Positions 12,701 to 24,700 of a stretch of DNA of 64,000 nucleotides are shown one piece after another. Within the stretch, counting starts at the first letter, position 1; each line of letters starts with the position of its first letter. The notes under the pieces are model-generated. The model was not told where the DNA came from, searched no databases, and saw only the letters and a program-made list of their open reading frames with translations. The DNA is from Calliphora vicina (Eukaryota; Arthropoda; Insecta; Diptera; Calliphoridae): NCBI RefSeq assembly GCF_958450345.1, contig NC_088782.1, forward strand, positions 122,247,980 to 122,311,979, read 5' to 3'. A program made the translations under genes and the position numbers.

Positions 12701-15700
12701 TGTGAAAACAATTTCATAATTTTAATATATAAATAATTTAAGAAAGACTTTTGTAAAAAATTAAAAAAAATAATAAAATTTAAATTTTTTTAACATTTTA
12801 CTTAAGCCATTATTTAAATTATAAACTTAGTTATACCTTGCTCAAAAATAGACATAATTTCATTTCTTTTAATATAACACATGACTATTTTTTCAATTGT
12901 CACAATTTAAAAAAATTGACTTAAACTTTAGTAAATGGAAATAAACTATACGTTTTTCTGTGGTATGAAAAAAATACAAGAACGTGTAATTTTACAACAA
13001 AATGTTACATTATTGGAAAGCAAATTCAGACTTCTTTTTAAAACTGTAAAAATAAGTTTATTAATTCAATTTAGTAAAAAATTATAAACATTTAAAAAAA
13101 AAAAATTCAAGAAAAAAAATATTATTTTATTTTTAATTTTTTTGCATTTTTACTTTAAATTTTAAAATTATTTATAGATATTTAAAAAGTAGACACAATT
13201 ATCTTTATTTTGATATAAAATATGTCTAATATTTTTTCACTTAAATAAGAAATAAGAGCACGCAAACTTTTTGAAAAATAGCAGATTTTTCGTCAAATGA
13301 CTGTTTTGTATAAATGAAAAATTACAAGTGCAATTTTGGAGCAAGGTGCTAAGTTTGTGTCCATTTGTTTGTTTTGTGGGAAAGATAAGTTATACATATT
13401 TTATATCATTGCAAAGGAAATTGTAACTACTTTTCAAAAATGTAAAAACAATTTCTTAATTTTGATATACAAATAACTTAGGAAAGACTTTTGTAAAAAA
13501 TTAAAAAAAAGAAAAAAATAATAAAATTTTAATTTTTTTTAACATTTTACTTAAACCATTCTGCAAAATATAAACTTATTTATACATTCCTCAAAAATAG
13601 ACATAATTTCATTTCTTTTAATATAACATATGATTAGTTTTTCATTGATACCATTAAAATAAATTGACTCAAACTTTACTAAATGAAGAAAATTATACGT
13701 TTTTCTGTGTTATAAAAAAAATACAAGAAAGTGTAATTTTACAACAAAATGTTACATTATTGGAAAGCAAATTCAGACTTCTTTTTAAAACTGTAATAAG
13801 AAGTTTATTAATTCAATTTAGTAAAAAATTATAAACATTAAAAAAAAATAAAAATTCAAGAAAAAAAATATTATTTTATTTTTAATTTTTTTGCATTTTT
13901 ACTTTAAATTTTAAAATTATTTATAGATATTTAAAAAGTAGAAATAATTATCTTTATTTTGATATAAAATATGTCTAATATTTCTTCACTTAAATAAGAA
14001 AGAAGAGCACGCAAACTTTATGACTTTTTGAAAAATAGCAGATTTTTCGTCAAATGACTGTTTAGTATAAATGAGAAATTACAAGTGGAATTTTTGCGCA
14101 AGGTGCTAAGTTTGTGTTTATTTATTTGTTTTGTGGAAAAGATATGTTATACATATTATATATCAATGGAAAGCAAATTGTGTCTACTTTTCAAAAATGT
14201 AAAAAACAATTCATAATTTTAATACTTAAATAATTTAAGAAATACTTTTGTTGAAAATTATAAAAAAGAGTTCACATTTTAACATTTTTATCAAAACTTT
14301 ACTCCTAATTTTAAACACAGTAATACATTTTTAAAAAAAATATACAAAATTTCTCTTCTTTTGATCTAAAATATGACTATTTTTTATTCCCACAAGTCAG
14401 AATGGCAAAATTGCCCCAAAAATTGCATGAACCTAAGTTTGCGTACTTTTGCTTGTCTTGTGGGAAAGAAAAGTTTCAAATGTTTTATATCATTGGAAAG
14501 GAAATTGTGTCTACTTTTAAAATATAGAAAAATAATTTTATATTTTTAATGTATAAAAAAAATTCTAAAAGACGTTTGTAAAAAAAATTTAAAAAAATAA
14601 AATTTCTTTTTTCTAACAGTTTACTTAAACTATATTCCGAAATTGAAACTAATTTCAGAATTTCTGAAAAGTAGACAAAATTTCCTTGCCAATGATATAA
14701 AATATGTAAACTTTTTCTTTTCTGCAATTTAAATAAATGGCAAACAACTTTTAATATGTTTTTTTTGTTAAATTTATCGTAATATTTCCTTTAATTAAAA
14801 CTTACATCTGTTTAATTTAGTTTATTTTTGTAAGAATTTTCATTTTGTGCTTATTTTTCAAGCTACTTATTAAAATTACAAAAAAAATCTTGACCTTTCT
14901 CTAGCTATCCACTTCTGTTTAACAAAAATCTCAACATATTCATTGCACTTTTTGTAGCCTTGTCTTTGATCAATTTAAAATGAAATTTGCTGGATTTTTT
15001 TTCTCCAAAAACTGTTTGCCAAAAAACAGTCTTTCTAAAACTACAAGATGCTTTTAATCGTATTAAGTATCACAATGAAATCCTTTTAGAAAAAATAAAC
15101 TTGTTTCTTTTACTCTTACATAGGTATGTAGATGTAAAATGTAAACTATGCTGTTGCAAACATTGTAAACAAAACCAGAACATGATGTGGCATGTTTAGT
15201 TTTAGTTTTATTTCTTTACAAAAGTCGATTAAGCAAGAAAATGTAAGAAAATTGTGGCAGTTCGTTTTTATATATTTTGTATAACAATGTGTTACAATTT
15301 AGTTGAAAGATTTGGGAGGTTCAGAGTTAGCAGTAAAAAAAAACTAAAAATATTAAAATTATTACCCACCTAAAAGTAGGCTAACATTTTCTTAATATGT
15401 TTTATACCTATGCATATGACAGACAAACAGCTTAAGTCGAAAATTATTATTCATCTTCATGTTTTCTAATGCAAATAAGTTCAAGTGTTTGCTTTAAGGG
15501 CATGTTATACTCAGCTATTTGTTCATGTTGATGCATGCATGAGTATTTTTGTGTATGAGTGAGTGTTGGTGTATGTTAGAGATAATGCGTTTCCTTTACA
15601 ACTGACATACATCCTTTTCACTTTCAGCCTTAGCAGCTACTACAGTTTCTTTTACTATTTTTTGTTTTTCCTTCGTTTGCTCAGCTAGAACATCTGTTTT

Positions 15701-18700
15701 TATAGCTTTAAGCACATTAAGCACTTGTTCGCCATAAAGCCAACAAGTGCAGTCAAGTGTATTAAGATTTTCTACTGATTTCATAATGCGAATGTCTGTG
15801 TATATGCGAACTACTATCCAGAACTATCAAAACTATACAAAAAAACACATGTCTGGGAATTTGTATGAAGTGTAGAAGTAGTAAAAAATGATAGTGTGTC
15901 CTTTGAGTCTTAAAAAAAAAGTTGAACTAAAACTATAAATTTTTAGAATTTGTTTTTTTATGTACTTTTGTAATGTCAACAAAACTGATGCATGTTAAAA
16001 GAAATTGACACAAAACAAATTTGCAAAAGCCATAGACAGAGAGAAAGAGTGACACAATGTTGTCATTGAAACTGTGGCCAAATTTTAAAGGAAATATCAA
16101 TAAATTTTTAAAGTTACTTAAGAAAATGTAATAAAAATTAATAAATCCTTAAAAATAATGCATTTTTAATAATTTCCAGCGGAAAAATTCTCTGCAGTTA
16201 GGTTTTTGACAACTGAGTTAGGTCTTTGATAAGACTGTTTCCGATCTATGTGTATTTTCTCTGTAACTGCCAAACGCATAGTTCGATTTAAATAAAATTG
16301 CAGTTAGGTTTTTGACAACTGAGTTAGGTCTTTGACAGAAAGGTTTTAGATTTATGTGTATTACTCAAAAAATCGTAAATACGAATGTTGTTTTTCTTTT
16401 TACATAGTTCTTTTTTACTAATACATTCTCAGCAGTTAGGTTTTTGTCAATTGAGTTAGGTCTTTGATAAGACAGTTTCCAATCTATGTGTGTTTTCTCT
16501 GTAACTGCCAAACAGATAGTCCGATTATAATAAAATTGCAGTTAGGTTTTTGACAACTGAGTTAGGTCTTTGACAGGAGTGCTTCCAAACTATGTGTTTT
16601 ACTCAAAAAATCGTACATACGAATATTGTTTTTTTTTCAGATAGTTTTTTTACTAATACATTCTCAGCAGTTATCGTTTTAACAAGTGAGTTAGGTATTT
16701 GTAAGGAGAGTTTCCGATCTATGTGTGTTTTCTCTGTAATTGCTAAACGGATAGTCCGATTTTAATAAAATTGCAATTAGGATTTTGACAATTGAGTTAG
16801 GTCTTTGATAGGAGTGCTTCCGATCTATGTGTATTACTCAAAAAATCGTACATACGAATGTTGTTTTTCTTTTCACATAGTTGTTATTACTAATACATTC
16901 TCAGCAGTTAGGGTTTTGACAACTGAGTTAGGTTTTTGTCAGGAGAGTTTCCGATCTATGTGTATTTTCTCTGTAATTGCTAAATGGATAGTCCGATTTT
17001 AATAAAATTGCTATTAGGATTTTGACAATTGAGTTAGGTCTTTGATAGGAGTGCTTCCGATCTATGTGTATTACTCAAAAAATCGTACATACGAATGTTG
17101 TTTTTCTTTTCACATAGTTTTTTTACGAATACATTTTCAACAGTTAGAATTTTGACAACTGAGTTAGGTCTTTTACAGGAGAGTTTAAGTTTTCAATTAA
17201 ATCGGAATATTAAATTAAAAATTACAGATTTATTTCCAGTTATTTTCGAAATTTCCCCATTATGCATTTCCCCTGTTGCGTTCTTATTAAGTCTAATTAA
17301 AAAAAATATACATACATAAGTAATTATTAACCATCTTAATAACTAACTAATAATAATGTAAGAAACTACAAAAAATAACATAAAAAATATGCACACTCAC
17401 ACACAGACAAGAAACCGCAACAAAAAACAACATAAAACGTGCAAAATTGTTAAAATAACAGTTGCATACTTAAAGGCGTAATTGTGAAATAATAAAAGTG
17501 CATACTTTACAGCATAAATGAGAAATAAATTAACACAAAACCTTTGCTGCAACTTACAAATAAGCACAAGAAAAGTATTTAAGTTAATGAATTTTTTCTC
17601 GCTTGATTTTGAGGTTAACAAGGAGAAAAATAAGCAAGAAACTATAGGGGGGAATTTTAGAAGATTAAAGAAAACTAAAATTAAAAAGTAATAAGCCAAG
17701 ATGAAAATATTTCTAAGGTAATGAAAACACTACTTTACAATATTTAAAAGGAACAAAAAAACTTGTTCTTTGCTTAGAAGAAAATTAAAAAAATAAGAAA
17801 AATGAGAGAGTTAGAAAGAAATAGAGAGAGACACTCACCTCACTGCGTGTGAGTATTGGCTTTTTACGTTGCATAAATGAGGATTTCTTTTTGTAACTGG
17901 TAGGCGTTATACAGCCACCACCCCCAGGCGGTTGCAAACTGGAAGCCGATGATATAGTAGTAGAAGATATAGAACCAAACTCGCCCAGAGGAAATGAGAG
18001 CGTACTGGTAGAGGCGGCGGCATTATTGTCATTAACGGAAGGCAAAGGTAAAGCTTTCAAAGTGTGCTGAGACCCGGATACGGTCGATGTCGTTGTCGTA
18101 GTAGATACTGCGACAGTGTCTGCACTAAAAGCCTCACTCTGAAATTTATTGGTATGATAATGATGATGAGTGGTTTGCAATTGTAGATTACTGCTGCTGC
18201 TGGGAGCACTGCCTACGTGAGCTGAACAAATTCTACTTTTACAACAGGCTGCTGTAGTGGTTGTGGTACACGTTGGACTTTGTGATGTGGGTGAATTGAG
18301 ATTGTTCGGTAGGGATTTGGTGGTGGGTTGCTGCTGTGGTGCTTGTGTATAGATAGTGGGTGTTAGGCGTGTCGAGAGGCGGGTACAGGAATAGGGTGGT
18401 ATTTTGGGATGATATGATCTTACGGGTGAGAGAGAGCGTTTGGCGGTGTGTTGTTGATATTGTGGCAAAGGTGGTGAGAGAGATGAGGGTGTTAAAGGAT
18501 ATGCTGTAGTGAGAGTTGAACTAATGCAGGCTACAGTCTAATAAGTATTAGGTGAGAGAGAGGTAGATCGAGAGAGAGAGTGAGAAAGTGGGAATAAGAT
18601 CAAGAGTAGTGGTTGGTGAGGAGCATATTATGAAAGCGTTTTTTTTGTTTTATTTGAAGTGTTTTTATGTGTGAATTTTTTTACAATAAAAAGAATACAG

Positions 18701-21700
18701 AGCATATAGTTAGAATACAAATATATTATAGAGAATAGAGTAAAGAGTTTCTTTTTACAGAATTAATACGTATGTATGTTCTACAGAGAGTAAGAAAATT
18801 GTGAGCTAAATTGCTATTTAAAAGACTTGTTTAAGCATACTTTTTGGTGTTAGTAAATAAAAACTACTTTAATAATAATTTTAATAATAAGATAAAAACT
18901 AACTAATTAGAGGTACAAAGTATAAAAATAGCTAAATTTTACAAAATTGTAAATGCAATAAAAAAAATTTAAAGTGTTTAAGTAATGTTGGGAAAGATTT
19001 TTCTACAATTAAAAATAAGCGAAACAAATTTCACAGAATATGCGATAATAAGCCCTATTTTTAAGAATATCAAACATATCGATAACTTTTCAAAAGAAAG
19101 TTATATCTATCGATAAATTTTGAAATTAAATAAAAGTTATCGAAAACTTTTCTATAAAAATTCAAAGTAATCGATAACTTCTTTATAGAAAATCATGTTA
19201 TCGATAACTCTTCTTTGGAAACTGCAGGTTTCTGTAGAAACTGAAAATTATAGAAAAAATTTTCATTTGAAAATTAAAATTATCAATAACATTTATTTAG
19301 AAATTGAAATTTATCAAAGACTTTTCTATAGAAATAGAAAGTTATCGATGACTTTTCTATAGAAATAGGAAGTTATCGATAACTTTTCTACATAAATATA
19401 ACTTTACAACTATTCTATTAAAATATAAAGTTATCGATAACTTTTCTATACAAAAAGAAAATTATCGACAACTGTTCTATAGAAATAGAAAGTAATCGAT
19501 AACTTTTCTATAGAAATTGAAAGTTATCGATAACTTTTCTAAAGAAACAGAGAGTTAACGATAACTTTTCTATAGAAATAGAAATTTATCGATAACTTTA
19601 GAAATAGATAGTTATTGATAACTTTTCTATAGAAATTGAATGTTATCGATAACCTTTCTGTAGAAATATAAAGTAATCGATAAGTTTTTTATAGAAATAT
19701 AAAGTTTTCGATAATTTTTCTATATAAAAAGGAAATTATCGACAACTTTTCTATAGAAATAGAAAGTTATCGATAACTTTTCTATAGAAATATGAAGTTA
19801 TCGATAACTTTTCTATAGAAATAGAAAGTTATCGATAACTTTTCTATAGAAATAGAAAGTTATCGATAACTTTTCTATAGAAATAGAAAGTTATCGATAA
19901 CTTTTCTATAGAAATATGAAGTTATCGATAACTTTTCTATAGAAATATGAAGTTATCGATAACTTTTCTATAGAAATAGAAAGTTATCGATAACTTTTCT
20001 ATAGAAATAGAAAGTAATCGATAACTTTTCTATAGAAATTGAATGTTATCGATAACCTTTCTATAGAAATATAAAGTAATCGATAACTTTTTTATAGAAA
20101 TATAAAGTTTTCGATAATTTTTCTATATAAAAAGGAAATTATCGACAACTTTTCTATAGAAATAGAAAGTTATCGACAACTTTTCTATAGAAATAGAAAG
20201 TTATCGATAACTTTTCTATAGAAATAGAAAGTTATCGATAACTTTTCTATAGAAATAGAAAGTTATCGATAACTTTTCTATATAAATAGAAAGTTAAAGA
20301 TAACTTTTCTATATAAATAGAAAGTTATCGATAACTTTTCCATAGAAATAGAAAGTAATCGATAATTTTTCTATAGAAATATAAAGCTATCGATAACTTT
20401 TCTATAGAAATTGAATGTTATCGATAACCTTTCTATAGAAATATAAAGTAAACGATAAGTTTTTTATAGAAATATAAAGTTATCGATAATTTTTCTATAC
20501 AAAAATGAAATTATCGACAACTTTTCTATAGAAATATAAAGCTATCGATAAGTTTTCTATAGAAATATAAAGTTATCGATAACTTTTCTATAGAAATGGA
20601 AAGTTATCGATAACTTTTCTATATAAATAGAAAGTTATAGATAACTTTTCTATATAAATAGAAAGTTATCGATAACTTTTCTATATAAATAGAAAGTTAT
20701 CGATAACTTTTCCATAGAAATAGAAATTTATCGATAACATTTCTGTAGAAATATAAAGCTATCGATAACTTTTCTATAGAAATATAAAGCTATCGATAAC
20801 TTTTCTATAGAAATATAAAGCTAGCGATAACTTTTCTATAGAAATTGAATGTTATCGATAACTTTTCTATAGAAATAGAAAGTTATCGATAACTTTTCGA
20901 TAGAAATAGAAAGTTATCGATAACTTTTCGATAGAAATAGAAAGTTATCGATAACTTTTCGATAGAAATAGATAGTTATTGATAACTTTTCTATATAAAC
21001 AGAAAGTTATCGATAAATTTTCTATAGAAATATAAAGTTGTCGATTAGTTTTGTACATATATCGAAAGTTATCGATAACTTTTCTATAAGATTTGGCTGT
21101 GCCGAATCTTATATAACCTTTAAGACAAAGATTGAAATTGTTCTTTGTTGAAAACTGAAAATTTTGATGAAAAGGTTTTTTTCAAAACATTCTCAGGAAA
21201 ACAATAAGCTTGTTTATGAATCCTTTTTAATGAAATTTTGCAGTTATGAAGACATTTCGGAATAAAACGAAAAAGTGAAAAGAAAAACAAAAATTAGCTA
21301 TTGAGAATCCCATAATTCCCAAAAAACTTTAAAAAAATCCTAAAATTTTTTTTTTGATTTTTGTGGCTCTAATTAAGGTACCAAGACCAGGACGAAAAAT
21401 TTCGTCAAAACTTAGCATAGTACAGTTAATTCTGAGTGTGAAATAAAATTCAAAGCCTATTTTTAGGCTCCTTAAATTTAAACCACATGTGCATATTGGC
21501 CAATTAAGTTGATTTTAATTAGAGATCTTATTTATTTCATTCATTCTCCTACAATTTGTGTTAATTAACAATTAACACCAATCGAAAAAACTCACCACTG
21601 ACAATTAATTAGGCAACAAACAAAGTTTTTTTTTTTGTTGTTTACGACACAGCCAGCCGCACACTCTCAACTCAACTTGACGACGACACAGAGAAAAAGT

Positions 21701-24700
21701 CGTAAAAAATAGTGTACAAGAAATCATTTATTAAGTAAAATGTCATTGTTAACAGTGACATCAACTTCCAATTTATTTTACAATAATGGTGATGATTTCA
21801 TCAACATCATCATCATTATTATCTATCTATATAAATATTTTGTAACTGGAAAGCAAAAAAAAAACTTAATAAATAGCAAGCGGAAAAGAATAAGAAGGAG
21901 TGAGGGGTGAGAAGGAAAATATGGTCAGACAGATTTTTCAGGCAACACAGAAGAAATATACAAAAAAGAAAATGTTCATATAAATCATATGACACATACA
22001 GGACATGTAGTAGAATGAATGCAAAAAGTGAAACGACGAACTATTAAGTGTAAAAGGGAAATAAAGGAAGTCATAAGAAATCGACAACAACAACAGCAAC
22101 TATTAAAGATGGAATAAAAATATATACACACAACATTACACATGCAAACATTTAAACCACAGACGTACAGTGGGGTTGATGGCAATAAAGAGGTCTAAAA
22201 TCTGAATTTTCCAAACTACTGGTTCGATTGCAAAATGATGTGGTCACATATTCCATTTTTCTTTAAGTCTATGTGCTCCTCTACGATTCGTTCATACAAC
22301 ATTTTGCAATTTGTTACAGTAGTTTAGAAGATTACGATTTATTGCCACTGTTTTTCCGATCGATCCCACTGTGAGACGGGAGAACAATTAAAAGTAGAAG
22401 AATAATGTGAAATCAAGGAAACAGGAGAAGAAAAACCAAGAAAAAGGAAATTAAATTGAAAAATTGAAATTACTCATGTTACAGATTGAAAAAGATATTT
22501 TGTTGTCCTTTTTTGTGAACACACATAAAAACATATACTTAATATTGAAATGCACACATGCTGACAGTGAACTACAAACACAATGGAAACGATTTCAGTA
22601 GTTCATTAGAGAACTACTTCAGACAGAACTACTCGATTCAGTAAGTTCTACGCTGGAAAACTTGAAAAAGTTTTAAAAGTATTTTCGGTATTAAATATTT
22701 ATTTACCGTCTATATTTGGCATCTTTATCGCCTAACGCTCTAATTGTGATTCCATTCTAAATCTCTATTCCAATATGTTCCATCATGTTGAATCATGCGA
22801 GTACTAAACTATTATTCGTTTTTCTATTGTTAGAGGGGTTTGGAATAAAGAACAAAAAACAAAAAAACTAAACAATTACCGAATCCCATCTCATGGTCCA
22901 GAGATGTCATGTGATGTTTTTTCTTTTGCGTATTTTTGGGTTTGAATGGGTGGTTAGATTATTTCGTACAAGAGTCTAATAAAAACCATCAAAAGAAATT
23001 AGATTTTTATTTTCGCATTGTCTTGTTACTAATAGTTTCTTTGAAGGATGTGAACGATTTGATTTGTTAGCGTGGGAGTATAGTTTGCTTTTCACAATAG
23101 AAATCATGTGATAAAAAGTAAATTGAATTGTAATTTTAATGGTATTGACTTTTTGGCACAACCATAATGGAGTGTCAATTCGAGAATTACGCATTGAGTG
23201 GGGGATATAACAAAAGTTTCAGCAAATATTTAGAGCAGAAAGTTTAGATTTATAATTTCAAGGATTTTTTTTTTCACAAACTGCTTATCTTTATAAATTA
23301 ATGGTTTTACCTAAATCTTTTAAGAAAATGTCAAATATTTGTGTCCTTTCTAAAAAAAAATGTATCATTATTCAAGTTTGTCTTCTTTTTTTTTTTTGTT
23401 TTCTTGAGAATCCCTTCAATAACATGCAACTACTACTTGTCTTATTACACACGTAAACTGACAATAGAAATGTCATTAAATGAGAAAATATCTGAACGAA
23501 AACTTCAGATTCTTCTGTATCATGTGTGTGTGTGTGTAAAACAAAAGCGAATATAAATCAAAAATAAGTCACGTACGCATAACAACAGCAATAATGTCAC
23601 TAAAATAAATAATAATAATCAAGTTGAAAAAAATTACAAAACTTAATCAGGTAAAGAAAAATTAAAAAAAAATAAAGGGAGAAATATAAAAAAAATATAT
23701 TTTCTGTAAAAAAGTAAGATTTTCTGTAGAAAAGTTATCGATAACTTTCTATTTCTATAGAAAAATCGATTACTTTAAATTTATGTGCAGGAGTTATCGA
23801 TAATTTGAATTGTCTATAGAAAAGCTATCGATAACTTTCTATTTCTATAGAAAAGTTATCGATAACATTCAGTTTTATAGAAAAGTTATCGATAACTTTC
23901 TATTTCTATAGAAAATTTATCGATAACTTTCTATTTCTGTAGAAAAGTTATCGATAACATTCCATTTCTACAGAAAAGTTATCGATAACTTTTTATTTCT
24001 ATAGAAAAGTTATCAATAACTTTCTATATATGTAGAAAAGTTATCGATAACATTCCATTTCTACATAAAATGTATCGATAATATTCAGTTTTTATAGAAA
24101 AGTTATCGATAACTTTATATTTCTATAGAAAAGTTATCGATAACTTTATATTTCTATAGAAAAATTATCGATAACTTTATATTTCTATAGAAAAGTTATC
24201 GATAACTTTATATTTCTGTAGAAAAGTTATCGATAACTTTCTATTTCTATAGAAAAGTTATCGATAACTTTCTATTTCTACAGAAAAGTTATCGATAACT
24301 TTCTATTTCTACAGAAAAGTTATCGATAATTTTCTATTTCTACAGAAAAGTTATCGATAACTTTCTATTTCTATAGAAAAGTTATCGATAACATTGCATT
24401 TCTATAGAAAAGTTATCGATAACATTCCATTTCTATAGAAAAGTTATCGATAACATTCCATTTCTATAGAAAAGTTATCGATAACTTTTTACTTCTATAG
24501 AAAAGTTATCGATATCTTTCTATTTCTACAGAAAAGTTATCGATAACTTTCTATTTCAATAGAAAAGTTATCGATAACTTTCTATTTCTATAGAAAAGTT
24601 ATCGATAACTTTTTATTTCTATAGAAAAGTTATCGATAACTTTATATTTCTATAGAAAAGTTATCGATAACTTTATATTTCTGTAGAAAAGTTATCGATA

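Noticed and set aside
16805..17319. Two frames with shared TNTFSxVRxLTTELG text
   Set aside because: The shared peptide is a by-product of the 236-bp tandem repeat.
17397..17699. 100-codon minus-strand frame downstream of RhoGEF exon 2
   Set aside because: Hydrophobic, Leu/Phe/Cys-rich translation of AT-rich intron, with no conserved segment; the exon 2 donor lies before it.
22976..23194. 72-codon minus-strand frame
   Set aside because: No domain, no matching phase with neighbouring exons, ordinary intron composition.
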